A stretch of DNA of 64,000 nucleotides from Dreissena polymorpha. Taxonomy: Eukaryota > Mollusca > Bivalvia > Myida > Dreissenidae. The position numbers and the translations under genes are program-made. Below, piece by piece: positions 23,519-35,760 of the stretch. The stretch is taken from the NCBI RefSeq assembly GCF_020536995.1, contig NC_068355.1:126051472-126115471 (forward strand). The letters are read 5' to 3'. Numbering within the stretch: position 1 is the first letter of the stretch; every line of letters begins with the position of its first letter. The notes under the pieces were generated by a model. That model ran no database searches. It was given only the letters and a program-made list of their open reading frames with translations, and was not told where the DNA came from.

Positions 23519-24887
23519 ATGTTTGTCGTGCTGTACAGTGTATTGAAACAGCTTGGAACTAAAATGTACATTGCAAGGTTAATATATTAATATAAATCAT
23601 AGTAGGTTAAATACATCAATTACTATATACCATTAAATGTGCTTGTTTATATTTTATGCTTTTCCACAACTGCCTCTGATGCGATTACATGTTTCTCTCT
23701 CATTCAGGTATTCACGGAACGTTTTTGCCCTTTTTTTGCCTAAACTGCGCGCTAAAATTCCCTTTTTGAAAGTAATGCGCCATGCCCCTTTGCCCTCCTG
23801 TGAAAAACACTAGGTTAGGTCTATAGATTCTTGTTATCAGATTTTTACTGACTATGGGTAATTCAATAACAAACTATGATAGATAATATTATTGCTTAAA
23901 TAACGCCATTATACACAATTCATATGTTGGTTTGCTCGTTGGTTGATTAAAAAAGTCCCATGAGAGAAATAAGAAAAAAATACTTTTTCATTTTAAATAA
24001 TCAAATCGTTTATGCAAACATATCATTATTATCTCTCATTTTTACATTATGTATTATGTTGCACTTTGTATATTTTAATCAATATTTGTTTAAAAATTAT
24101 TTTGAAATGATTCTCGTTCTTGTATTTTTTTCTTATAATTAAGCTCTTTCCTAAAAGATAAAGAATTATTCACTATTACCATTTTTCTATATGTTATGCT
24201 GGTTAACTTGCTGTTTCTGTATTTAAATTACAAGCACTTTTATTTTTTTGTTATAACTGGCAATTTTTTGTATATATATGGTTTTGGAAAAATAATTATT
24301 TAAAAAAAATCTATAGTTTTTATTGAACACTTGTGACAGAAATAGGCGTGACAATCAGAAAAGAGAAAAAATATTAAATTCTTGATATACAACAATGCTT
24401 AAAACGATACGCAATACTTAAAACAAATATCTCGTGATAAAAATGATCATCATTACTAGTAAAATCTCTATTTATTGTGAAGACATTGAACTGACATGCA
24501 TTTAGTTATCATCTTATTATTATCATAATCTTTTTTCGACATAAACTGTTCACAGTTAAGATGCACTTTATGTATCAAATTTTCATCAGACGACCTCACG
24601 TCCAGGGAGAAGGGACGTTTATGAAAAAATACCACTTAGATTATACTATTATTGGGTAGAATGTTGAAAAATCTTAATCAATATCATACGATACGTATTC
24701 GACACCAAATTTACAACTCTTCAGCATTTCGTGCAATTTAATCGCAACCTTCCATTATGATTTGGAGCGCATTCTAGAACAAAAGGTATTATACTGTGGC
24801 TTATCCTGTAAATTCGGTTTTAATTTATGATGTGGTGAATACAGTTCGATCCTTTTCTAACTTAAATCTCGAACTTAAACGTAGCAT
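23519..24887. other. no gene recognised
   Basis: Very AT-rich, with no frame or splice context that stands out on either strand. Confidence 0.4.
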
Positions 24888-25910
24888 GGGGTAACTCGCC
24901 CTTGAGTCGGACGGGTTAACAGTATAAGTATATAATAAAAAGCTTTGTGATAAAAGGGGGGACTCAGCTTGCGCAGGCTTTAACAATCGTATCATATGAA
25001 TCTATTTTACAAATAATCATTTGATTCCCAGCTTATGTTCATTTAAAAATAGTTGATTAACAATACCAACTGAATTCGCCCATGAGTCGGACACAATCGC
25101 ACTTTACACGGACGCAGATTGGTATTTAGCATTTATTTGGTTATCCATTTCCTATATTTATAAAAATGCAAATTGCACAGTAACAGTCTTGTGTTGATTT
25201 TATAAGTTTATTATTTTGTCAACATGTTGACGAGAATAAGTTATAAAAAGAGGAAAAATGACATCATGACGGTAACTTTTAGTGTCTATCCGACCTTTAC
25301 AACAACGGAACCATTTGTAGCACTGGGGGTGACAAAGAAAAGTAAAGACATACACAGATAAAACATTATGTGATTCGTAATGTTCGTAAGCTGTGGTATT
25401 CTTTTTCAAGTCATGTTAATTGGAATGAATAAGTGGTTAATTCTTATCCGTATGCTTCTGCCAGTACATAAACTTATGTTCGCCATGAGGGCGAATTGCG
25501 TTCGCTTCAAGGGCCAATTGAGTTGTAATTCAGTTTTTACTGTAAAACCCATACAATAGAGCGAACCACTAAAATAACCTTCGTTATTATATAATAACGT
25601 TATGTATTCAGTAAAAAGTAATTTGTGAATGCTGTGAAACGTATCTGACCAAAATTCCGATGGTATAAAGATAATCGATAATTGGAAATTCTGAATTTTC
25701 CCTCATCAGAAGTTACTATTACGGTAAGGAATCCAAAGTCAACGTGATATAATATTTTATAGTTTATTTCGAAATTTTAAAAATTTTGAGTATGAATGGT
25801 AAAGCGTTTGTTTTAACTTCACAAATCATGCTAAACAACACTGATCTTTGAAAAATACACTGATAAAAAGTCCGTCTCAAGAGCAAAATCGACTCAAAGG
25901 CGAGTTACCC
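24888..25910. mobile_element. candidate 1-kb TIR element with iterated TCGCCC motif
   Basis: The ends read GGGTAACTCGCCCTTGAGTC and, reversed, GGGTAACTCGCCTTTGAGTC. Further copies of the subterminal word occur at about 25069 (AATTCGCCCATGAGTCGGAC, plus sense) and, in the minus sense, at about 25481 and 25503. The left copies point right and the right copies point left, as in transposons with subterminal transposase-binding repeats. No clear target duplication was found and no transposase is present. Confidence 0.5.
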
Positions 25911-27079
25911 TAATTCATAACGCACCCTCTGCCGTGTAAATAACAGCTGCATTACTGCTTATGAGAAAGAGCTATAAGAACGGGAACGTTATTATAAAAT
26001 AACAATGTAAAGCTCATTTCCAGTATTCACAAAGAGCCAACTTTCAAAACGTCTTGCAAGTTATACGCATCGCTTCATAAAGTCATTCTCATCCACCTCA
26101 CAAAGCATGCTCAATTATTTTGATAATGTATCCTATTCGAAATGTAGAAGGCGTTTGATTGTAACATGTCCATAATAATTGACAAATAATAGTTGTTATG
26201 TTGAAATACAGAGCGAATTATATATTTATTCGAATCTAGGGAAATTAAACAACTTTAGCAACAAAAACATCCCGATGTTATTATCAAAATTAAAATCAAA
26301 ATAACAGATATTCTTTGCTAAATAATTCATAATATTAAAAAACGCACAGGATTTTGCTTTTTTTATAATTATATTATCATTGTAGTGTTCAGTTAATTAA
26401 AGCATCGATAAAATAAATTTCTCACCGCAAATTTGTGTAAAACATAAAGGCCTGCTTTATGCACATATCATGAAAACGCACATACTAAGACGAAACACAA
26501 TTTTAAATTATCTTCTCTTTAAGAGGAGGTTTCGAGCGACTTGTACACACATTTTCGTATTTATGCAAATGTAATAAGATGAACCTACAACCGAGCAAGC
26601 AAAATTCAGAATATTTTCAATAGTTGTTTAAACCAAGACAAACAGTAATAATAATGAAACGATGAGCCTGTGTTGAGTTTTGAATCCTGGACTAATATAA
26701 GTACAGTAACTACACCATACAGCCTTTTAATTTTCATTCGTAGTTTAAACGCCCTGAAATAATACACCTTTTTGCTTAATTATAGATGAATAGCGTTGTA
26801 CTATTTTTTCCATTTGAGATTGATGATTTTCCATTTGAGATTGATGACTATCTATCACGGAACATATAATGATAACATGTGTACATGAGAATATACATGT
26901 AGTGTTTTATTGCTTGTTAAAAAAATTGATGCATACATTCTTTCTGAATTTTTGAGAAATTGTTTCGAAAATCGTCCATTTGCCATACTGTAAACAATAA
27001 CCTTTAAAGTAATGGGTAGGTAACAATTAAGCATATTTGAAGTTATTTCTTTGATATGCGATAGAAAGTTTGCCTTTAT
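25911..27079. other. no gene recognised
   Basis: AT-rich spacer. A short direct repeat of TTCCATTTGAGATTGATGA lies near 26808-26847. It ends at the SOD gene's 3' side. Confidence 0.4.
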
Positions 27080-27217
27080 TTAAGGCATAAACTTGTTGTC
27101 TGGGATAGAGGCGGAACGAGCGATGACGCAGCACGCCAGCCTTGCCCCGGATTTACCGGTGCTTGTACTACCAGGATCTGTCTTGTTCACTCCAAGGTCG
27201 TCCTGACCAGCATGCAG
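27080..27217 (-). CDS. Cu/Zn superoxide dismutase, last exon (partial)
   Basis: Cu/Zn superoxide dismutase converts superoxide to oxygen and hydrogen peroxide. After a TTTCAG acceptor this exon reads LHAGQDDLGVNKTDPGS, TSTGKSGARLACCVIA, RSASIPDNKFMP, then TAA. The motif HAGQDDLG holds the copper-ligand histidine (human His120) and the Asp of the zinc-site region. ARLAC holds the active-site arginine (human Arg143) and the disulfide cysteine (Cys146). The CC after RLA and the extra C-terminal residues fit the secreted molluscan type better than cytosolic SOD1; this is an inference. An AATAAA overlaps the base just after the stop. I could not find the upstream exons, including the one encoding HVHEFGD, in the 10 kb to the right. 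Confidence 0.85.
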   Translation of the reverse strand: MHAGQDDLGVNKTDPGSTSTGKSGARLACCVIARSASIPDNKFMP

Positions 27218-28950
27218 CTGAAACAATCAGATAGCGTTATATTAAACTTTGTGACATAAAGTTTCCAAGTACAATACTTTTAAAATTAAGATGTGTCACA
27301 GCAATTCATACACAGAAGCAAATGGTCTTTGATATGGTATGGTGCTTTTAACAAGACATTAATAACAATGCTCACAAGCGCAACAACTAAGCACTTGTTT
27401 TGTATGCTTTTTTTTCCAAAAATGTGCCCATAACCTTTTTTTAACATATTAAGGCTTTATTTGAGAAATCTGACACATGGAGGAAATGTTGACAGTTGGA
27501 ATATCAATACATCGATCACGCATCATTGTTTTGGTCATATGGCGTTACGCAAACATTATGCCGTAAATGTCGACTGACTGCACATTATTAAATGGATATA
27601 TAAATGCTCATAACGAATACAATTAGCCCACACGAATTCATTTTTATGTTAACCACGTAAAGAGCGCGCACAGAAATGTTATACCACAGTTTAAATGGGG
27701 GTAAATAGAGAAAATCTGAACAATTAATGTCCCAGTTTCTACCTTTTGTCTTTTGTGTCACTGTATTATATTTTGGTTATTGACATTCAAACGTTGCCTT
27801 AATTAACAACTAGTGTTTGTCATTACCTCAAAAGGATGTTTAGTAAGAACTATATAGTTAGCGGTAGGGCATGTAACCAAGCGGGCATAAATTGGCATTA
27901 ACAAAATTTGACTTATGTGCAAATTCAATATTTAAATCATATTCTGAACGTGATTTGAAACAAGAAGTTACATTTTAAACTAAAATGATCGCCCATTTTT
28001 TTAATATCCAGCCCCAATTTTACAATTTCCATATTGATGTATGTATCGTTTAGCCACTGGTGTGTTTAGAAATGTGTAGGCTGACCCAGTTATCAGAAAT
28101 AAAGGCTAAATAGTATTATTATGTATGATCATGTCTCTGACAGTATACGTATATGCCTCGCTACGAAAACGCTTTAGCGTGTATGCGTTTCGCACAGAAG
28201 ACGTATTGGTTATCTCTCAATGGCGAAATCAAGAAAATGTTTTTTTAATACAGAGTCATGAAGTGGCTGGATGTTTCCTTTGAGGAAGAGGTAGTAAAAC
28301 GACACAACATGATCCGAAGCGCACAGTCGACATGGTAATGCACATTATTATGATATAATTAAATTCACGACTAGGCCAAATGAAACGATCAAAATCGAAA
28401 ATCCATATATAAGACGACATTTGAGAGTCGAGAACCTAATGTCGTCGGTCTCAATAAAAAATATGCATCTTCACCTTGTATTAATCCCTTATACGTTCTT
28501 TTGGATTGAGACCGGCGAAAGGTTTTTAGCATACGGTATTCTTTATCAAATAACATTCGATGCTCGTTATGTCCAACTCGCTTATCTCGAAACTCTGCTT
28601 ATGTCAAATTAAATCCCATGTCCCAACTTCGATCCTTCTTTATCTCATACGGATTTTGATTTTTACATTGTATATATCAAAGCGATTTTCTTGACAATCG
28701 GTTATCGCCAACTAATTTTGAAATGAATTTCATGTTCGTATACATGGTTTTACCTGTAAAATCAACACCTGTAACTGCCGTAAGGTATGGAAAGTAGAAC
28801 CCCAGTTGCACAAATCCGCAATTTCATAATCAATGTATTGTTGTTAAGGTGTGGCAGTGGGTTTCTGTCACATGTTATTGTTTACGGCGTACATGACGGC
28901 CGGTTAATTTACCTCGTGTTATAATGCGGTTAAGGCCCAGTCTCACTATG
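27218..28950. other. no confident gene; likely SOD intron
   Basis: This should be intron of the SOD gene if the next exon is to the right. Near 28440-28520 is a short inverted pair CGGTCTCAAT...ATTGAGACCG. The stretch 28540-28660 has a TTATCTCGAAACTC character often seen at Tc1/mariner-like ends, too weak to name. Confidence 0.35.
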
Positions 28951-29425
28951 ATGCCGGCGGAGCCCCGGTGCGTAATCAGGCATCTACCGGGATGAACCGG
29001 GGCCCAACCGGGATGAACCGATGCTCCACCGCGATGTACCGTGGACGACCGGGGACAACGGGGCTCCACCGGGAAAATATTAACATGTTTAATACCTCCG
29101 GGATGAACCGGGAGTCATCGGGAAGGACCGAACACGACCGGCGTGGCACTAGGAACAACCGGGACTGCACCGGGGAAAACCGGGACAGACCCCGGCAGAG
29201 CTACGGGGAGCGTGGTGAATGCCGACAGATTCCCGGTATAGCTACGTTACAAATGTAAACCGGCGCTCTGACGGTGCCGTCCCGGTTGTTCCCGATGCAG
29301 TCCCGGTTGTTCCTAGTGCTTTCCAGGTGGATCCCCGGTTGTCCCCGGTATAACCGGGGCGTTGCCGCTGCTCTGTGGGGTCTGATGCCGGTATAGCCCC
29401 GTTGAGTGCCGGCGTAGTGACGGTA
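28951..29425. repeat. GC-rich imperfect palindrome of CCGGG minirepeats
   Basis: A GC-rich island in AT-rich DNA. The left half iterates words such as CCGGGATGAACCGG; the right half carries their complements, for example GGCACTAGGAACAACCGGGA against TCCCGGTTGTTCCTAGTGC. The axis is near 29245. The 96- and 123-codon frames here are a by-product of the repeats (Arg/Gly/Asn rich) and are not called as genes. It is probably a foldback MITE. Flanking TAAGGCCCAGTCTCAC at 28932 may be its border. Confidence 0.65.
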
Positions 29426-32400
29426 TATGTATGAAGAAATGGCAGTCTGCAGTAACTGCAAACTGCGTGTGATATGTCCTGAAAAGGATACAGAGACTTC
29501 CTTAAGTAACCTATACATTATATTTGTACTTCGTAGCACAACCAATACATACTCTGTGCGAAACCTATACATAAAGCGATTTGTAATTTCCTTCGAAACA
29601 AAGCATTTGAAGAATTAAAATACATATTCGTAACCTGTTGTACTTTAAAATGTGTAATGTACACTGAATCAAAGTAACATGTAGTTTTATTTAATTTAAG
29701 TTACCGTAATTAGCAATTTTTACATAATGAACACCTTATGCATTGCTTCAAATCAAAATATTTCGATGTTAACTCAAAATAAATGTAAAGGTTGCAACTA
29801 CGCACATTTGTCATTTGTTTGTTATTGAAAATAAGTACCTACCAATACTGGATGTTCCGTTCTCTAATCTATAAATACCAGAAAAGATGAAACTCGCCTG
29901 ATTAAGAAGTGTATGTACAAAATGTTTTCGTAGTAAAACATATACCCGACTTCGTAGCGAAACGGACTACGCTTTGACTTCGTAAGCCCCCAGTGTAAAC
30001 GGGAAATAATACTCAGTACTTCAAATACTTAAGATATACTTAAGATATATCGATAAATACAAATTCTACATGATCTTAAAATTGCGGTTTTTGTTAAGTA
30101 ATGACTTTTTCATCTTATATTGTCGCTTATGTTTATCTAAGGCGTATTACTATAAAATGCAATCGGGTGAATACGAACTGTTCTTTAACATGACAATTTA
30201 GAGAGCAAAAATTAAACCCACGTCTACATGTGTTTTGTCTTACACAGCTTTGTGCTCAGACCAATATCCTTTTAAAGAGAATCGTCATGAAACATTGATT
30301 TCGAAGTTTTCAAGCACAAGCGAAAATTGTGTCATGCGTACCACATTTTCCTTGATTTGCGAGGCACTTTACACAAAACCTCTATCATCGTAAATTAATA
30401 ATCACGATGAATAAAAAAGGAAAATTAATTTTTATAAAAAATCATTAACTTCATGTGAAGAAGCGAATAATTGTCTTCGGTTGAGATAAAGGTTTGAATC
30501 TCGTATCATTGAAAGAATACATGAAACGTGACCTAATTATTTGGTTTGATTTCTTTGGACATTTCAACGGGTTTCCGTTGTTCACGATCGATATTGGCTA
30601 TCAAATGACGAAATCAAGTTCTTTACTGATAGTTCGGGTGATACATGTTTCGGTATCTGGTTTAATTTTTAAAGCATAACTGCCACCCTCAAACCGACTA
30701 TCACTACAGGATGGAATACGACAAAATGTTTTATTGACCTCCCCCGGACGTATGTATTTCATTTTATAGTTATATATTTATAAGTTTAATGCTTCCCGAC
30801 CACCTAAAAGACAAAGAATTTCCGCGACAAAATACATTAATTTATTTTCACCCATATTTTATGACATGTTTTTAACTAATTTTAATAAAGACTTGCGGGC
30901 TGAATCTGAGTTCTTGTATGTCCGACATCAGATAAATGAACGCCATCATTCCTGAAAAAAACGGGAATCTCAAGTAAAGGTCGATTTTTTAAAACATCCC
31001 CTCTTGTATCGCTCATTATTTGTGTGGCAAAAGTGATTAACACATTCTATTTGTATATATTTCTTTGTTTTTCGTTTCCAGAGCCCAAAAATTGAATCTT
31101 TGCAAAATGTCTGTCAAGACTATGATGGTTGCTGGAAATGCAATATCAAAATATCCAATTTAGTCTTGAATTCGTTTAAATCATTACCCCTCCCCCTGTT
31201 GGACTTCTAATACCTTAGGTGTCATCTGGAATAGAGCGGGGAGCCGAATCTGGTGTACGTCGCCTGCCCACGCCATAGCGCAAACGCCCATCCAAACCAT
31301 GCACGTTCCACCCGGGGGGTTAAGGTCTGACATCCCTTGCTGCTAAGCCAGCTGACCGACCAATTAAAGGAAAGAATCTCCCATGATCCATACTAAATTC
31401 TGAAATGACATTTATAAAAGGGTAACCCAATATATGACATCGACGCATTCGAGTCCTACCTTCCCATCCGCACATTTAGTTTGATCGTCTGACACCCACA
31501 TACATGCTAAATATGTTGCTCTGCCTATTCTAAATATGCGTGATTTAAAAACATTGCATTCAGAACCAGACTTTACTAAGCACGTTTTAAGTACTGCTTA
31601 AATTCGATAACGCGTGAACGGTTTATAGTAACTGTGCACAATTAGCTGACTCGATGTTACGGACCGAATGCCAAATTACAGCTTGAGGTTGCCAAATTGG
31701 CTTATAAATTTCACAAGGGAGTCTTCAGTGAACAAGATTCCTAAATAAGTGCTTGACGCCCATAAACATATCAAAACCTGCTGACGACTTGCGGCGGGCT
31801 TACGTCTTCAAACAAAAGTGGCCTATTGCCATTTGGTGTAAAAACCTATAAGCTGATTCTGAAGTAACCAAAACTGCCAACGTAAAGATAGTCTTGAACA
31901 ATACAGATTCAAATTTATCATGTGCAACCGTTGGAAGAATTGAAAAATAGACATCGTTCTAGGCGCTCTTTTATCCGCGACAGGTATTTTGCCTACGACA
32001 ACCTTTGAGTATTTTGCTTACATCAAATACGTACAAAACGCAGTACCAACCGTCAATCCTATGATACAAAGACAACCTCGATATGTATGTAGTTATAGAA
32101 GACGGGGAAAAATATTTCTCGAAATGATACGAAACAAACATAATTACTTGGCAATGTGGAGCTGGACTACTAGTAGATTACTGCATCTATACAACTCCCT
32201 GAATCTATAATTCAGCTCTATATTAAATATATTCCATAGATAGGTCGGTATTAGAGTTGTCCGCCAACGGAGTAAGTCTTCGGACACGCTCTTGTTGATT
32301 AAGCATCTTCAACATCGTTTTTGCTTCCGGGAAATATGGGCAGGTTTTAGTACACAATTGTGAAAAATTCCTTGATTGGTCAATACTCTCAATAAAGCTA

Positions 32401-32799
32401 GAGCACGAACTGACTTGGACGTCATTGAATTCAAAATTTTAACAACTGCCTTAATTTCACAACGAAAGCGGCTTTTCTTGTAAGTCATATTTTAACAAAA
32501 CACGACGGTCTCCACCAGTATACATGTAGGACACAACTCCAGCAATGTTAAGTAAGCCCTTTGCGAACTCAATCTGCCTGCCACTTTGGGCACCAGTGGA
32601 TCAATACGGGTAAAGTTTGTAGGAGATATAGACGTATGAATAATTTGTTCATATCCGTTGATAAATAATCAAACAATAATAAAAATGCCAGCTTTTGGAT
32701 GTTCATTACATTTAGAATTGTAGAATAAGAAAAATAATAGACTGACAGACATAATTATTGGTAATCTCCATAGCGGACGAAGGAAATTTTAGTATAATG
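29426..32799. other. no confident gene
   Basis: A GC-richer patch at 31200-31330 reads on the minus strand as ...CMVWMGVCAMAWAGD..., faintly like a DDE transposase but too short and open-ended. A 45-codon minus-strand frame at about 32460-32590 (...FAKGLLNIAGVVSYMYTGG...) lacks splice support. Confidence 0.35.
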
Positions 32800-33558
32800 C
32801 GTGTTTATATGCAAATCGAGTTTGCTCGGCATAACGATCGTCTAAAAACCGTCGAAACCGTAGCGTTTTTACACGGAAACACTTTTATATGAATTTCACA
32901 ATCGTACATATATCCTTTAAATCAACACGGATCTTTGTAATACAATCATAAAATATGATAATTAATTATATTGTTAAAGATTTACATGCTGACAGAGTAC
33001 GCAAAGTTGTGGCTTGCGGTTTGTCATTGGGAAATGAGCACAGACAATTATGACGAAATGTCAAGATGTAAAGTTTAACCAATTGTTAAAAGCAACAATA
33101 GTAAACCACCGTTGATCAATCATTCTCAACAACGTGTTTATCTCTTCAATACTACAGTAGTGTTTGACTGTTTAATAAATGATATTGGTTTGTGTGTGTT
33201 TAACGACGTTTATAATTTTATATCAGTCACATAATTGGGGTAAAGTTAGTTGCATGCGCTAGGCAAGCTTAGATAATCTTAACAAGAACATTTTTTGCAA
33301 CTGGTCAACCATATACAATTCCCGACCGCTGTCCGTAAAAGGCAGTTTGGACATACTGAGAAAAGCAGAACAAGTTACCACAGCGTTTTTTACAGTATTG
33401 AAGTAATTATTTCGGTGCGCGTTTGTCATTTTGATATGTAAGATATCCAAAACAAACAACAATACTAAGATATTTCTTAACTGTTGAGTTAGGACATACA
33501 ATGACCGACACATCTGCCTCGCCATTTAATTCGTATGAAAGTGATACATTATTTGCAG

Positions 33559-33728
33559 GTGACGGTTTTGTTAGCAGAGACGATTTCAACTATGTGATGC
33601 CGAGAACAGTTGAAGGATGTTTAACTGATGTTGATTTATTCGTCCTCTTGGGTTCAACTTGTTTTATTAACGCTCGAAGAAATTTAAAAATTCACGCTTT
33701 GTTGGACGATTTTTTGTGCATGCGGTGA
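33559..33728 (+). pseudogene. leftover last exon of an EF-hand gene paralog
   Basis: After an ATTTGCAG acceptor it reads GDGFVSRDDFNYVMPRTVEG, then C and on without the expected stop, ending at a later TGA. The functional partner at 42628-42692 reads GDGTVNREEFLYVMHRTVEGC and stops there. The second EF-hand half-loop is still recognisable, and the upstream flank is also homologous. With no signal-peptide or first EF-hand exon within reach it is a truncated pseudogene copy. Confidence 0.75.
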
Positions 33729-34327
33729 AAATCAACAGAAAACACCGATTGAAGATTTTATACCTGCTTGTGACTGTTTTCAAACCGATTATGCTGTATA
33801 CCGTTTATTGAGTTGCATTTCAATAATGTTCAAACAGTCCGAATACATCGTAAAAAATATTAAACTTCTTATTTTCAGTGTATATTTAATTAATTGAAAT
33901 ATGTCTTAAATTACGATAAATATGAAATCAACACTGCTACGAAAAAAATCATTCAAACTACCCCACCCATTTTATTTTGTAATGCATTTTTACACATATA
34001 TATGATTTTGTTTATCTCCGTAAAACGTAAAAGAACTTACCTATAGTTCCCGTAAGAAGCTACGCCACAAACTCCATAATAAATATGTATCGATTTGATA
34101 CATGTAATAAATAAAGTTCATACATATAGGGTGTACCTATGAAGAGTAAATGAAACTTATGGTAAATGCTAGGTTTCACAAGCATTCATAAATTGTGTAA
34201 GTATTAAAAATGGTCATTATAACATTTAACATTTTAACTATCTGACACGAAAGACTGTCGACTATTCGACATTACATAATTAATTAAATATGGACAATAA
34301 CCGAATTATCATGCCTTTCAAAAGAAC

Positions 34328-34424
34328 ATGTCTGCATCTAATGTCTGCATCTAATGTCTGCAACTAATGTCTGCATCTAATGTCTGCATCTAATGTCTAC
34401 ATCTAATGCCTGCATCTAATGTTT
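34328..34424 (+). repeat. 13-bp minisatellite ATGTCTGCATCTA
   Basis: About seven consecutive copies of ATGTCTGCATCTA, with single-base variants CAACTA, CTACAT and GCCTGC. It lies within the decayed duplicate block and is absent from its partner. Confidence 0.9.
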
Positions 34425-35459
34425 TATTTTGGGTAAACGGTTTTGTTTCAAGCATTAATTATCATGGCGGCTTAATTAATAGTTATTAATGTATTGTTTT
34501 AATGACTGCCTCGGGAATTCTGCAGCTGATTTTTAAAATAGACGATGGATCATAGTTGCATCTCAAGAATGTTCTAACTTTAAGAATAACTCGTAATAAA
34601 TATTAAATTACTTATTGATTTGGTATATTTAATTAATTGAAATATGTCTTACACCGCGATCAATACGACTTTTTAAAATCGATACTGCCACGAAAAAAAA
34701 CACTCAAACTATGAACACCCATGAATCATACATGTATCCTTATTTCATTTTAAATTCTACATTGGGGATGAGTACAGCTAACGAGAGGTCGTTAAAGATA
34801 AGCCAATGCCACGGGCATTAACATTTCCTCAGCGATACTTATTATTGATTGATTCTATTGTATGTAATGGTATATGTCTTAACTCGAGATCAATAAAACT
34901 ACTCGACACACTTTACAAAATGACACTCAGTATGCTGAGATTCTGTATTTCAACTCAAAAGTATGCAAACACATACAATAAAATGTTTATTTTTGGTGAA
35001 ACAATGTTTTACCGTACATGGCAATGGTAAGAATTAAATTAAAACCCGTCTACATGTCCATGTATTACACAAATAGTCAATTAAAATGTGTCTAAATCAA
35101 CTGTTAGACTCGCACAATTGTTTAAAAGGGGTGTTGAAATACCACGACTAATATGTTGTAAATTGTCGTTACCATTCAAATAAGTTCTCACTAGTTTATT
35201 AACAAGAAGTAATTAGAATACCCACACGTTTACATTTGAAAGAACATAATTTCATCTAGTTTATATTATTTTACTTCAAATAAGCATTAACTTATAAATT
35301 ATGTATTTACTTTTTTATACATGCATAATTATACCTTATAACAGATCACACGTGCTACAAATATGCTGAGTGAGTTATTGCAAAAAAAAAACATGTGCGA
35401 GAAAAATATTGTAAAATATCTTCGTCTTTCTACATTGTATCTCATTTAAGTGTCTCTCA

Positions 35460-35462
<3 letters not shown>

Positions 35463-35498
<36 letters not shown>
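35463..35498. repeat. TA dinucleotide run
   Basis: Uninterrupted TA microsatellite of about 36 bp. Confidence 0.95.
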
Positions 35499-35499
<1 letters not shown>

Positions 35500-35760
35500 T
35501 TTCAAACTCCAATTCCAGCGGCGCAAAATGTTATCTAGTAGTTCAATACAAAAGAAAGATGAGTATATTTGGTAAAGAACCTGAAGCCAGCTTATACAAC
35601 ATGACTATTCAATATCATTTGTAAAATGTTCACTTTCCCACTGAAATGCTTCATTCATTTCATGTATGAGAAAATAGTACTTGGAGTCTCAAGTGAAGAT
35701 CTCGAACATGCTCCTTGTGTGGTGATTGAACCCAGAACTTCCTGATGTCTAAGCAGCCAC

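Larger units (their letters stand above)
32800..35760 (+). repeat. decayed duplicate of the EF-hand/PDHA-3' region
   Basis: Segments match the block 38226-46200 in the same order and orientation: 32800-33040 with 38226-38490, 33420-33620 with 42520-42690, 34900-35030 with 44490-44590, 35080-35290 with 44960-45210, and 35690-35760 with 46160-46250. The copy lacks the first two EF-hand coding exons and the last PDHA exon, which should lie near 35650. Confidence 0.75.

Noticed and set aside
28968-29572. 96- and 123-codon frames rich in Arg, Gly and Asn
   Set aside because: They are produced by the CCGGG minirepeat palindrome and occur on both strands.
31200-31330. Possible Tc1-like transposase fragment or SOD exon echo
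   Set aside because: The MVWMGV stretch is short, flanking frames close quickly, and resemblance to the SOD exon is limited to a few bases around GGAATAGAG.
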